From Sphaerolaimus hirsutus (lineage: Eukaryota; Nematoda; Chromadorea; Monhysterida; Sphaerolaimidae): 64,000 bases of DNA. Both the position numbers and the translations under genes were made by a program. This document shows positions 38,801 through 53,800 of the stretch, one piece after another (within the stretch, counting starts at the first letter, position 1; each line of letters opens with the position of its first letter). The notes beneath the pieces were generated by a model that made no database searches, was not told the DNA's origin, and saw only the letters and a program-made list of their open reading frames with translations. The DNA lies in NCBI GenBank assembly GCA_964036195.1, contig OZ038460.1, positions 18,169,504 through 18,233,503 of the forward strand, written 5' to 3'.

Positions 38801-41800
38801 ATGAGTGAGGCGCTCAGAAGCCATGGTACGTTTTAGTATTAAGCACTGCGTTATTCAAATTTTTCTTGAAGAGTCTGGGGTTGGGATGCTAGGTTTTTTA
38901 AATTGTTTTTTTTTCAAATACCCGTTTTTTTATTTTTGAAAAAATTCCCAAAAATTTGACGTTTATTCACTGGACAGTGAAATGGCTGGTACGACTTCTA
39001 CCTAAATAAACGACCATTTATTTAACAAACAACCAACACAAAGCATGAAATATTATAAATACTACTTAATTTTTTTACACTTCCTCCGTTTATCCCATCT
39101 CTCACTAATTAAACATCTTTCAAAATAAAGGGACATTTTGAAATAAAGTTATAAAATAACTTCCATCAAATACAAAAAAACCCGCGGCCCAATCATTTAT
39201 GCATGGACATTTAACTAGGCACAGAAAGTGAGATACATAACTCATCGAATAACTGCACCAGGAAATCGGACATTTATAAATAGAAAATGCATCAATCTAG
39301 GTAGTACGTAATATCGTTGGGGGGGGCACCCAAAGCTCACGGGGGGTGCCACGAATAAATCAAGTTTCATATTTATGCGTAAAGTTCCATTCAGAAATCC
39401 CACTGGAGCCGGGCGTCAACTATTATAGCGCCAAGTTTGAGCACTAAACAATTCAAGTGACAGATATTTATAAGCATAAGTATTATAGAGCCTAGCTATG
39501 CATAAGTTTAAGTGTATAAGTTTTATAAGCTTGACACCAACGCAAAGAAAGGATAAGTTCAAAGACGACACACATTACAAATTTATAACTTCGACACACA
39601 TTACAAAAAATTCATAGTGTCCATTTTGAGGGTGGGGTATTTCGAGGATATACGGTATGTATAAAAAACTTTTTAGATGTGAAATCTCTTGTTTTTACGA
39701 AAATAAATATTTGTACATACACCGGTCGGACGGTATACAAAGAAATTTGCGATATTTTGATTAAAAAACACGTAAAATTTTTAAATTTTACCCATAGTAC
39801 ACGCAATGTAACATGAATAAATAGACTTATTTATTTTGCAATATAAAGTATATGCGCTACATGAAAGAATTTAGGTACACATTTTTATGCCTAAGCCCAG
39901 GGGTCAGATTCAATTGGAACATAACCTGGTAAACTTCAATCGCGTGGGCGCCTACGTTCAAATTGGATCTGACCCCAGAGCCCAAACTGAGTACCCCCAG
40001 GTAAAAGCCCAAATATAAAACCCACGCTCACATCAGGCCCCAGTAGCGCCCTACGCGCATAAAATGCACGGCACTGCGTACACAAAAATAGTATCCATAC
40101 ATAAATACATAGGTAGTGCAGCGCAGCGCATTCGGCTGGCAAAGCTTGAAATTGCTCGGCGGCAAAGTCACTCAATGTTGGATGCATGTTTTGGACGCGT
40201 GCCAAGTGTGTAGAATAATAAGCCACGTGAAGAGGTTTTTGAGAGAAAAGTGAAAGGTTAAAAAGTATTTACAAAAGTTATTGATTCGAAGTTCCCTATA
40301 CTATACTTTCTAATAGTATATTTACTTATACTCGGCGGACAGCGACGTTTGCGCGGAATCCTACCGTAATTTAATGAATAAAATCGTGTGATAAATTTCT
40401 TAATTAAATATTCGATAGCAAAAACGAAAAATTATGATGAAAAGTGTGTAATTTTTGGTTCATTATTCAGGTGGGTTATGGTAGGTTTCCATTCCATACT
40501 AAGTGTGATGTCCGCTGAGTATACTTTCTATTATCACCTGAAAATTTGAATACGCGCACTAGTTGACTTTGCCAACAGGTTGTAATTTCAATTTAGATTT
40601 TAGTTGACGGGTCACAGAACAAAGTACAAACGCACATGCCGCAATTGTTTCTTTTTATATGGAGACATGAATACAATAAAATCGTTCACGACCAGTCAAC
40701 TAAAATCTGAACCGACATAGAAACCAGTTGACACTCAATACGATGCGTCAACAGAACACAAAAGAGCCTCGAAAATCTACACAAGCCCAAAAATATGATG
40801 GATCACCACAAAATGACACCAGTAGAGTGCCGCCAATAAAAATGGAACCATACATAGCTCCCAAGGCTATCAGAAATGGGATTCATACCATGCATTCATG
40901 CAAGTGCTTTTGCCTTTTGTTGCGTCTACAGTGGAAAACTGATAGATATGTATATGCCTATACAATGGCAGTGAACAGTGTAAGAGATTGGTAGTAGATT
41001 TGTGTGTGGAGAAGTATGCTAAGTGACATCCATGGGATGTGTCGGGATGATGATTTTGAGGGGTTTTGTCAAATTTAGAGAATTTCAATAGAAACTTTGT
41101 TTAAACCTATGCAATTTTTCCTTTTGTCTGATAAAAATGAAGAATGGCAATATATGCACTGAAAATTTTATTCAGGTAAGGGTGACAATCATCATTTTGA
41201 TCTTCACTTGCAAAAGATATTAGTTCAGATTTCCCAGACCACAGCTGTAAAATGTCACATAAAATGTCTTATAAATGTTGAATGCCCATTTTAAGAGAAA
41301 CCAGTTATGAAACTAAAAATTACTCCCACTTGAATAACATCCTTTTCTCAGATGAGTAGGAAAGACGTCACATGTATAAAAACGTTTTATCTATGTAATC
41401 TGTAATAAACATGTACTCATTTGCTACTTTTATTCACTAGTATTGATTTTTTTAGCATGGATGAGGGAATTCTTACACAAACATACATATTTATGGGGTT
41501 AATTTTACCGCTTTCAAACTAGGCATGGCCAGAGCTTTTTTAAATGTTTTTTTAAAATACAAATTCAAGCATCAAAACTGTTTTTAGGGGGGGGGGGGGG
41601 ACAGAATACCCCTCAACCCTTGAATAAACTCCATCAAAAAGTGATGAAAATTAATTCCACTGGGGACTTATTAGAGGGTAAACAGTACTACAATGACATA
41701 CATTGTGCAGCAATTTAGACAGACCCCATAAAGTTTTGAATAACTTGTCACTGGGTAATCGGATTAACGTCAAATTGTAGGTCAACATTAACAACTAAAT

Positions 41801-44800
41801 AGGAAAGGATCCCTGAAAATATGGCAGCGATAGCTCCTCTGGTTCACAAGTTATTCATGCAAACGCGTGATTGACAATTTTCAACCACCTAGCTTTACAA
41901 CCAACTACGCAAGCACATGCATTTAGGCATGCAGCTGCGAAAAGGAAATCAGAAAAAAGGGAAAAAAACAATCCGAACTTTCCGAAACAAAAAACAATCC
42001 GAAACAAATTCTTGCGCCCATCAAAGCAAACGACCCAATTCACACAGACATTCGGAAACAAAGTTTCCAAAAATGGCCTGTCACAAATTTATGAGATTCA
42101 TTTAAATCACGCGAAAATTTGTCCTAACTGTGTGTTTCCAATGGGGGAGAAAGTTGTCAAAACATTCATACATATTGGACATTTTACATGTGAACATGAA
42201 TAACCTTGACCACCTGACAGTACAAACATGGGAAATTATGTATTGCACCTGTAATGTGGATGTAAATAAATAGGTATTTATGTAATACATAAATAGTAGT
42301 TTACTGGGGATTGTCATTCAAAAAATATAGATAAATATGCAAAAAAATTATAGTTGAATATATATTTGCCTATACACACCGATATTGAACTTTTTTAATA
42401 CCTGGAAATTATCTGCATTCCGTACTGCACAGTGTGAAATCTTAAAAATGACAATATTTTAAAACTATACATAACCAAAAAAATGTCGTTTCATGTGCCA
42501 TTTCTTGTTTGGCACCGTACCCGTTCCACATAAATCAAAAATATTAAGACAATTATTTGTCTCACAAACGAAAACCAGCTTTAAGTCCCAAATTGCCATA
42601 AATAACAGACATTTAAAAGTGCAGAAAACACTGCTGCAGTTTAGAAAATTTAGAAACCTCAAAAAGCATGATTTCTATTCTACACTATCAGTTTGCGGCA
42701 TATACAGAACAATACTTGAAATTGAAGCTCCCAACTACAATACATAGAATGCATACTTACATTTGATGGAATCTGTTTGATAGATAAAAGTTTTAACAGT
42801 TTAATGTATGGCATTTGTATTCCATACAATTTCGGTTAATGCCGGAACTAGAAAAGGCTAAAAGTAAAAACTGATAACTGAAAGTAAAAAGCTCGTGAAT
42901 GGCCGAAATATCAAAACTGAAAAATGCGTTCTGAAACTACGAGTGAAGAGCTTCACAAAAAAACTGCATAGAATAAACACACACACAAAAACGACATCCA
43001 AATAAATCACAAAAGTGCACAAATCCCATCCATAAAGAGCCAGAAAAACATGGCTTTTCAAATTGGAAACAAGTGTCCTACCACTAAAATAGAAGAATAA
43101 AAGTGGAAATTGGTAAAACAAAACGACAAAATGGCACAGCGACAGTTGCCGCCGCGCTGCGACATCAGGGGTCAGATCCAATTGGGGCGTAGGGTGCATT
43201 GAAGGCGCTCGAAAAGCGAGTAAGAGCCAAAGTAAAACCCAAGCTAGTTGACAAGGACACCAAATGTCAACTGGTTCTCATCCCAATTCAAAGCTAGCTC
43301 ACGAGCCGACGACCGACGTTCAGATGCAAAGTGTTGAATCGTGTTGCAAATGAAGTATATGTGTATAGAATGATGCCTAGTTTTCGCCAGTAATCTTTAA
43401 ATTGGAACAAGAGCCAGTTGACATTTGGTCTCGTTGTCAAGTAGTGTGTGTAGGGCATTTAAGGCGCCTTGGGTGTACCTTAAGTTCCAATTGAATTTGG
43501 GTCCAGTAACATGCTGCGATTGCATTTTAATAATTGAATATGCATTTTCTGTCTAGCAAAATCAAACTGACATGGCTGGATAATTGCCAAAAAGCTTTTT
43601 TAGTTGACACATAAAGTTATGATCCTATACAAAATAAATATGCTGACATGAATAAGATTCTGGGAACATTTTTTGGCAGGGGGATTAATCAAAGAGACAA
43701 TATTTTCCCTCAAAACTTTTCGGATAAATCAATGAATTTCTGGCAAAAATTAAGCGCGATCACACTCAGTTATAGAAACCATTATCGTGATGAATGTCTA
43801 ATTAAAATGAATTTGCATTCCAATTTAATGACTCAGTGTGAGCGCAGTGTGTTTAAAAATTTTTAAATGGTTTTTGCATGTCAAACGGGGGATTAATCAA
43901 GCGTGGTGGTACTTTCAAATAGCTTAAAAGAAAAAGCTATATACAGTTGATTGTCCAGTGCTCTTACTTAAAAAATAAAACAACATGAAAATGGCTGGCT
44001 TTAAAAATGAGAGAAATTGAAACAAAAATCGTATCAAGTAAATTTAAATTTAATGATTTAAAGCAGGAGACAATCCCACCCTTCAAGTGTACTGTCAAAA
44101 GACAAATTTAAAGCAAAGCGTTGAAATTTCTAGTCACTCAAAAATTAAAGTTACAAAATTGCCGGCGAAGTTTTTGTAGAAAATGTGAAACTTTACTTAT
44201 CACCTTAAAAATTTGAAACTTGATCTAAAATTCCCCATTCAACAGGGGTGCGGGTCTGCGGGACCAGATTATTACAAAACGAAATTCAAGCACCAGAAAA
44301 TGATGAGTAACAATAACATGAAGAAATCGTACTAAAATCGCATGACTAATCATAACCGCGATCAATAAAAAGGACTGCATGAATTTTTCCACACTAAACA
44401 GGAACCAATCCCAAGCCAAATACTCTGTCAAGCCAAGCCAAAATTTCAAATCTAAAACTCAACCTAAATTTCAATTTTGTTTTCCCCTCATCAGATTACA
44501 CCCCCAACCTCAAAAAATTTTTTTATATTTTTTCACCGTTCGTTTGACACTTTACATGACACTTTGCATGTCATTTGACACTTTACAGGGCTTTGTACAG
44601 GGTCTGGAGTTGGCACCTGGCAGAAATTATTACAACAACAACACGGCACAAATTGTGCATACAAAAACGGATCGACAAAATCATTCCAAAACCGAAAATA
44701 ACGCAATTTTTCAACACCAAAGCTTGAAAAAAACACGTTACAAAACACGCAAAAACACGCGATACTTTTTTAAAGGTATTTCGCATTTTCACAGTTGACC

Positions 44801-47800
44801 GATTTTAGGTCAATTTCGCAAATTGAAAAACTAGTTTCATTTCGGACGCTAGCAGACATAAATAAATAGCTTTACACGCAGAAAGCTCCATGATACTTGG
44901 GCGTAAGTTTCATTGCAATAAAATCTACGTTGTTGATAGATTGTCATTGACAGTTATAAATGAAAATAAAAGAATATGGGATATGGAATATTTGCATGTT
45001 ACCTAAATACCTTGATATTTTTACACACGGAATGTGGAAATCCATCAAAATATACTAAATACCTAAATAACTGCTTCGATTTTGACAACTACTTTTTTGT
45101 GAAATTGGTTATAATATTCAGGATTTCGTAAAGCACCCTAACTACGATTTATGACTGATAGGATTGAATTCAAGTTATATAACATACAAAAATTCTACAC
45201 TGTTTAGATGAATACAATCACAAATGTGTGACCAGTCGACTATGTATATGCAGTATTTGCTCGAATCATTCCCCTGGGGAATTATTTTTTCGTCAGACTT
45301 TCTTGAGGGGGTACTATTCAAGAGGGGGAATTATTCAAGGGGAGTAATTATTTCGTCATATTATTTTTAGCATGTTTCTATCAACTCATTTCATTAAATA
45401 TGCTTTATGAACAACATGAAATGTCATTTCTGTTCAAAATATACACAACTTATTTATCATATGCCTAGAGCTGGGAACTATTCGAGGGGTATTTTTTCCT
45501 CACTTGTCTGACAGGAAGGAATTATTCCAAGAGGAGGAATTATTCAAGGGGAGGAATTATTCAAGCAAATACGGTATATATGTATCTTGATAAGGCACCA
45601 TTTCATCAAGCAACCTACTACTTCCAGCATATTCACTCTACTCCTATCAAAAAGACATAAAAAATCTAATGAACTTTCTCTACCCAACACGGAATAAACA
45701 CATGCACAATCATTTGTATATTGTCATTGAAAATGTCAGCACATAAAATAAAATCCAAAATAGGTAACCTAGAAATAAATAATAAAACCTAGATAAAAAC
45801 CCGAGTCAAAAGCTAGAAATAACTAGAAGCCTTCAAGTTTCCATCAAGTTTAATGCCATAAAGTTGTATCATCCATGCAGCAATGTCACACGCACGCTGA
45901 AACTTGACTTGTCTTAATCCGAAGGTTTAAACTTTTACTATAACATATCAGAAGCTTATTATGTGGGGGGAGGTCCCCCCCCCCAAGAGTTAGTGATTTG
46001 AGGCGTCAGAGAATATTTTTGTGTATTTGAGTGACAATTGGATGACAATTTTAGCCAAAGGGTTGCATCGATATATCGTATCAAATATATAACATTTTTG
46101 ATATCGATGTCGAAAGTCGATATCGATTATTTATGAAAATATATTTATTATTTGAGTATCGATATCGAAAAAATTTAAAAAATATTTCATATTGAGTATC
46201 GATATCGAAGGTAGTATTTATCATTGCGTCGATAATATTGTACACGTATAACAATCAAATGGTAAAAATCCGATGGCGCCAGGGGCCAGATCCAATTAGA
46301 ACAGGGCGCCACGAAAACTCAATTTCAAATTGTAAAAACTTTGATAACCCCCCCCCCAAAAAAAAAGAAAGAAAAAACCGGCACCAATTCCGAGACCCGA
46401 TCCAGGAGAAACTATGCCAAATGGCGCCATAAATTACTTTTGCCAATCCATTCAATGGGAGGAAATAAACAGCCAGCCATACATACGGAATGAGCAAGGT
46501 AAATATAAGCTTACAGAGCTGTGAAATCGACTCGACTCGACTCGATATTAGCAAATACCCGGGTTCGAGTCCGGGTTACTTTAACCCGAATGTTGTTCAA
46601 TTGTCTTATCAATATTGACTCACATGAATTCAAACAGGATCTGGACTGAATTCAGGATCTTGGACAAGAAATGTTATTCCTGGTTATAAAAATGAATTTT
46701 CTTGCCCATATACTTTCAGAAAAAGTCTAGATTTGGTAGAAAACAGTAAGAAGTGTTTGACAAATTTCAGTCGTAAACTAGTGAGCGGGCCACGCAACAT
46801 TTGTGGATCCTACATAATTCGTATTTCGAAAAAAATTCAACAACAATATTTACTTTAACACGAGTCGGGTCGGGTCGAGTCGAGTCAAATTCCGAGTCTC
46901 AAACCAAACTAAAGCGCGCCAATGAATGAATGAGTGCATGCAGCTTCCTGCCATTAGCAATTTATCGCCATTGACATGACGAAACTGCACACTGAACGTG
47001 CCCACTGCGAAATTCACCTAAGCCACTTTCGTGGGATAAATTATGTTTGATATTCACCTACAAATTCGATCGGGAAAATTCGATGGTGGTGAAGAACACA
47101 GGGGGAAAAACGTGGAAAATGCAGTCCAGGAAAAGGGATAAAAAAGTTTTTAAACACCGGGTTTTTTTAAACAACGTTTTAACCGGGTATTTTTTTCAAA
47201 AGTTCATCAATATATCTAGATAAATATGAGTGAACAGGTATACCAGACTAGTGGCAGTACTTTTTTATATAAAAACGTTGGAAAAAAAACCCTGAACATC
47301 CCAACTCAGAAATAACAAAGCCCATTCAGACTTCCACATGGATTAAAAGTGAACACAAATCACATTATTTTGCACTTGATTACACTTCAATAAATTTAGC
47401 ACAATGGTGCAAATTCAGTAAATACTGAGGCATGATTCATCTTTTACACAAGGCATACAAATATTTTAATGCAATTGTAAGGCTGTTCGTAAAGTACTGG
47501 GACACCACATTTTCTGGGGACCAAACTAAAATAGAGATATGGAAAATATGTTTTGAATAATGGTTTAAAAAATGTTTTTGCTGCTTTAAAACAGCATTTC
47601 AGTCTTTTTCTTGTCTATAAGTGCTGTGCACTCTGGTTGACAGCTGAAATTTCCAAATCTGATAAATCAGCTTTGAACACACTTGAGTTTACCAGAATGG
47701 AGAGTACATCACTGTTAATGAGGATAAGATGATAATTTTTGAATATGTGAGCAAATTTTTTGCTATTTTGATGTGATGGTCAATTGAATAATGCATCTTG

Positions 47801-50800
47801 TAAGCATTTGGCACTATCTCAGCAAAGAACTCAGTCAAATGGTAGAAATTACACAATTTTTGAAGGCTGAAAATTCAGCAAATAAAGCCACGTAGAGTGC
47901 AACCTCAGAAAATATATGGAACAGACCAAAATATATATATATCTAAAACAAGTGCCTCACTATGATAAGCAAACACAGAAATCGAGAACCACCATTCAAT
48001 TTCAGCTAATTCAACTGCAAATTCAATTTAAATTTTAAACTGGAAAAGCCACAGTACATTCACACAGTAATATAAATATGACAGGTCATGCTTTCAGATG
48101 CCAAACACAGATAAACTATATAATGCTGAAATGGCGGAATGTGAAATGGCACATACCTAAAAATGGAAAATATATAGATTGAAGGAGTGGCTAGAAATAT
48201 TTATTTGTTATTTTTAGATGGAAAAAATAAATGATTTTCGGTAACGGCTGACTTATTGCGATAACACCGTGAAACTTTTTTCCAACATTAATGTTCAAAA
48301 ATTTTGACAACGCTTTTCAATTTTTGTTTTGTAAAAAGCAAAAAAAATGTTTTCAAACGATTCAAAAGGACTTGGTTATCCGGGGCCAAAGCAGATCCCT
48401 ATCAAGCCACAATTTTCAGAAAAAAATTCAAACGCAGTGACAATGACAAATAAATCTTCGAATAGGGTACAGTTAACTTTCAACTTGAAATGTCAACTGC
48501 TATAACTCTTTTTAACAAAATAACAGACCTATCTGCAAACAAAGTATGCATAAAACTCTTCTTCAAGTGTCACTTAATGTCATTCAAAAAGGAATAACAA
48601 AGTGAAAATAACGGGGAAAATTGTCGAGATGTCTCTCGAAAACGTTGCATCAAACGTTGCACTTGAACAAAATTGAGTAAACATAAGTATCCTCTCTTTG
48701 ATAAATATAATACGTAAATATTTCACAAAGTATGAAAATGAACGCATTTGCATTCAGATGCATTTATACTTCACAAAATACTTCATAAAAACGAACTAAA
48801 ATGATGCACTTTTACATTTCAATGTGACTCCTAATTCGCATTATGATCTGAAAATGTCCCATGGGGCGAGTTATGAAATTCTAGATGAAAAAAACCTGCC
48901 GCTTTATAGGATTTTCGACATGAAAGGCATGGAATTCGATTCGGAACGACAAAATTGAATTGGGCGGGTCAGTTGAGTTGAAGGAAATTCGGGCATTTAC
49001 ATATTTACATCGACCAAAAAAGCTTGAGCATGTTGCCCGAAATCTTAGAATTCCGTTAATTTTCCTTTTTTTGAAAAAACTTCCACGAAATTTTAAACCC
49101 ATACGATCATTCACAAAACAAAGCAAAAAAACGACAAAATTCAAAAATTCAAATTTCTCCATCAAACGCCAATTTTACGCGGCGAAAACCGCAAATTTCG
49201 CGCGCGCGAGTTTAACGGCAAAAGTAAAAGATGTCCCATGGAAATAGAAAATCTCATGCAAAGTCAATAGAAAATGTGAAAATGGCTTAAGGTCGCCGAC
49301 CCCGGCACTGTTATTTATTATTCAGCGTAAAATTGACAAAAACGTCGGAAAATGTTCGTCTATGAACTTTGAGGATGATCTACCGTATTTTTCATGATAG
49401 AACGGCACATCTAAAATTAAATAATGAATTAAAAGGCACTAGTTTAAAAATGAAAAGGTTTTTTAATTTAAAGGATCCCGATTCCGATAAAATTTTGGTA
49501 TTTTTCAATCACGATCGCGACAAATCAAAATGCCCGTAGGAAAGTCCCCTTCTACGTTTACGTTTTACGTAAAAATGTCAATACGTGAAGAAACTTAGGC
49601 TGGAATCGTGCCAAACTGCTAAAAAAATGCCAAAAAAGTTGAGCACGGAACATTTCGAAGAAAACTCTAAATGACGTCTTTTAGAGAAATGGTAAAAATG
49701 CAGCAGCGCCATTCTATAAGAAGAAATATGGTAGCCAAACAAATTTTCCGTTTTTTAAAACCTATCTATGTGATCAGGAGAAATTAAGAATATTTTAATT
49801 TATGATAGAGAAAAATTAAAGTGAAAGGTAAAAAACGAGTAAAATTTTCAGAGCAATTAGGTATTTTTTATGGATTTATAGATTTTTTATGGATCTAAAT
49901 AAAAAGAAAGAATAGGCACTGCGCACACCAGTGCACCATCGAAATTTAAGAAACTTATGTATCTGTTTTGAACATATATATTTGAGTTTGCCATAATGAT
50001 AACGATGGCGATCAAAAACTATTCATTCTGGTAAACTCAAGTGTGTTCAAAACATATTTATGACAGTGGTATTCTAAATTTTGACCCCCGGGGGGGGGGT
50101 TGCATAGATAGTTGAAAAAAGCTTTTTACAGGGTCTGGGAGTGGCCCCAGAGTTTCCAAAATTTCGACGGTCTACTAGTATGCGTGACCAAATGGGCCCA
50201 TACACACTGGATGTCAACTGAATTCGTGTCAACTAAATGTCAACTGAATTTAAGTGATACTGTGATTTCAACTTATCTATCTGATAGAGCATAGTTAATT
50301 TTACACCATGACACTTCATTTTCATTGTTCCTGTTAAGTGTGATGCTTTTTACAAACTTCTTGTTTTATTCAATTGACACTGAGTTGACGCGAATTTGCG
50401 ATGTCAACTAGTGTGTGGGCCCATTAAAACGCAATGACACCAGAAAACCTAAAAGAATCATCCACGGACAATTACGAGAAATTTCCAAAACTATACAACG
50501 CGAAATTTGCTCAAATTTGACTGACGCGAGTGTAGTTTCTTCAATTTTACCAAAAATTAAAGTGACGCATGGAAAAGTGATTTTTGGCGGTTTGACCTAG
50601 TTTCGAATAGATTTACGATACGTGGAAACAAGACAAAGTTTCAATAATAAATAGGATAGGTATGTAAATATTAGAAATGTAATGTTAGTAAAATTTTAAT
50701 GTGAGAAGGTTAATGTTAATAAAGTATGTTTTTATTTTGTATCCATTCATAAAATCAGTGACCAAAAATTGAACGGCGCTATCAGAAACTACATCACAAT

Positions 50801-53800
50801 GCGCGCGACACACTTCCAATACCAGTCAACGTGGTAAGTAGGGTTCAAACGATATATCGTATCGAATATCGAATATCGGATATCGACCATTTTTTAATAT
50901 CGAATATCGAATATCGATATCGAAAATTTTGAAAAAATATCGAATATCGAATACCGATATCGAAAATTTTGAAAAAATATCGAATATCGACCATTTTTTC
51001 GATATATCGAACCTGTATTGTGTCCCCAAATTTACTTTTCATTTTGAGATGTTTATGGTTGATCTGATGTGCTTATAGTATTGTATTTGATGAGTAAAAG
51101 TACAGTATTGATAATGTCATTGTTGTTGGAGTGCTAAATTTGAAGCCAGAAAACGCTGATATACGTTTGTTGCAACATGCCCTTAAGCAATTAGGTTAGG
51201 ATGAACTGTAATATCTACCAATTCTTTTTTGTCTGATACACTTTGATTCATCATGTTTTTCTTCTATTGTCTACCATTGAGTGATGTAAAGCTTGTTAAA
51301 ATCACTTGCACCATTCAAATTTCAGTAAAGAGATGATTAAACATGTGTGCAACCACATGAAAATACAATATGCCACTTGACCTTTCAGACTATACCAAAA
51401 GCAAGTTGCGATATCGAATATCGAAATATCGAATATCGACCATTTTTCAATATCGAATATCGATATCGAGGTTCCATATCGTATCGATATCGAATATCGA
51501 GTTTCAGAAAAAAAATATCAAATATCGAATATCGATATCGAAAATTTTGAAAAAATATCGAATATCGAATATCGATATCGAAAATTCATATCGTTTGAAC
51601 CCTAGTGGTAAGTGACAAGTAAAGTTATAAGTGGTAAGTCAAACGACAAGTAAACTTCAATTCACTTGACAAGTATTTTCAGTAACAAATGGACCCATCT
51701 CTTCATGTCTACTTACCGCTTACAACGTTTCGCATCATTTATCCACCAACAGAATAAACCCCTACCCAAATCCTCAAATACCCAAATACTCAACCCAAAT
51801 ACTCAAGTACCCAAATACTCAAATACCCCAACACCCAAATACCCAAATACTCAAAAATCCCAAATACCTTATCCGCAGGCGGCCCTTGGCGCTGTTCCAA
51901 AGTAATAGCTTGAGCACTGTCGAAGTGCACCGTCCAAGTACCAGAAGCGCTCGGCTGAACTATAACTCGGCATAGACCTGCGATTTGGGTGGATTTGGAT
52001 TAAATTTGCATTTTTTTGTCTATTTGAGAGTTTAGAAGGGAGGATAAAAAGTTGGGCGGGAAATAGTGTTTGCCGATTTTGAGTGGACATGGCTAGTGAA
52101 GTGTTGGGGGGGGGGGGGGGGGGTAAACGAGGGGGGTCTAGAAAGGGGTCGGGGCGGCGTTCAAACGTGAACTCGATCCGAAGGAGTAAAAACAGATGAA
52201 AATATTAAATAATGTTTAATAATTACAGATTTGAAAAAATTGGCAAAAAATTCACTTTGATACATAAAATTGGGGGGGGGGGGATCTCTCAAAACTAGCT
52301 CCACATGTAAATATAAATTGGGCCTTTTATAATCGGAATGGAGCTGAACCCATTCGGGACTAGGGTTGGAAAAAAACGTTTTTTTAACTCGATGTTTTTT
52401 TATTAAAAAAACGTGGGTTTTTTTAAAAGCTCCCAGATATGACCTTGTGTCAACATATATAGGTATTTAAGACAGTGGCAATACTCTGTGATGTTATATA
52501 TGACCATAGGTTATACAAGGAGTTTGTTACTTTGGGAGTGAAGTTACACACTGTGGAGGTACATGGAAGCACATTACCTCAATATTATATACTACACCGA
52601 CATATGACGGCTTATTAACCCATGGTAGCATATATAAATGGATGTTTTGATACTAAAACTGCCACAAAACCAATGAAAACAACCACAAATCTCAATTTGT
52701 GTGTGAAATTGCGCGCATGCGCGCAAAAATTTTGCAAAATACCTAGTGCTTAGTACTAAAAATTTCAGCCAATGTTTTTTTAATCAAAAAACGTTGTTTT
52801 TAAAAAAAACATCGGCCAACCCTATTCGAGACCCCAAAGTTCAATTTAGAAATATCTACATCCTTTTTGGCGCTACTTTGCTGTGGCGCCATTGATGCTT
52901 GGCGCTAAATATTCAAAAAACACCATGGCGCTTTTGGCCCTTGGCGCCAAAGTCTTGGCGTTTTTCACAGCACTATACAAAACCGGTGAAAAGAATGTGT
53001 TCGCTTAAATCTGATTTGAATGTAAGCGGCGCAATACTTATTTAGGCGGGGGCTAAAAATTGTATCATTGGATACTAAAAGTAAATTTCTTATGGAAATT
53101 GGGTAACATCCGCTTTGCAGCTACTTTTATGGCTTTTTATCATTTAAAGGCATCAAAAAGGGTGGATTTTCAACCAAAATGTAAAAGTTCTGTGTAAAAG
53201 GTTTCTCGAAATAAATAACTACAAAACCAGGGGAAAAAATATATTTACTAAGCTTTATTCCCGTTATTCCGTGGCAAAACTTTACAATCCAGTGCATATA
53301 AATAGAAAATCCGATCTTAAAAAAAGGGCACTTGAATATCGCGCGGGAATATTCCCATAAAAACGCACTTTATGTAAACACTTTTCAAAAGCGAATATCA
53401 CAAAAGAGAAGAAAAAAGATGCCACCATACATAGACACGCGACGAATAAAAGTGGACCAGGTGCCGATCCCAGACCCTGTAAAAAGCCCTGAAAAATGTC
53501 AAATGTCATGCAAATCATGGAAAATGCCCTGCAAAATAGCAACCGAGTTGCTATTGTCCAGGGCATTTTCTTTGACTTTTGACACTTTGCATGACATTTT
53601 ACATTTTACAGGGTCTGGGATTGGCACCAGGCACTCTTTGCATTTGTGCCACCGCAATAACTATAGCCGTTCTAGTTATCTTGAACCCACAGCAGTGGAA
53701 ACGTGACCCGAAAAGAAACCCGTTTTTGACCCGAAATTTCGGGTTTCCCGAGTCGGAATTGAATAAACATTTAAGTCAGTTTGGAAATGTAAGACGAATG

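Larger units (their letters stand above)
27942..51867. other. 24-kb intron of canoe, transposon-rich
   Basis: This intron splits the linker from the PDZ domain. It contains a candidate nested gene (29433-30710), three families of hAT-type elements, a nested element with 9-bp flanks (32695-33590), and about a dozen fold-back copies. Stretches at 39060-39900, 42200-43200 and 47290-49900 are AT-rich sequence where I recognise nothing except isolated motifs. Confidence 0.6.

Noticed and set aside
46540-46590. tRNA-like B box (GGGTTCGAGTCCGGG)
   Set aside because: No A box or foldable cloverleaf upstream. The motif belongs to the ACTCG/CCGGGT array of a likely element.
48881-49247. Overlapping 94- and 95-residue frames on both strands
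   Set aside because: Low-complexity AT-rich sequence with lysine/phenylalanine bias and no splice or homology support.
50826-51615. Isoleucine/arginine/tyrosine-rich frames over the ATATCG arrays
   Set aside because: The translation simply repeats the DNA unit. The region is a transposon with an 8-bp duplication.
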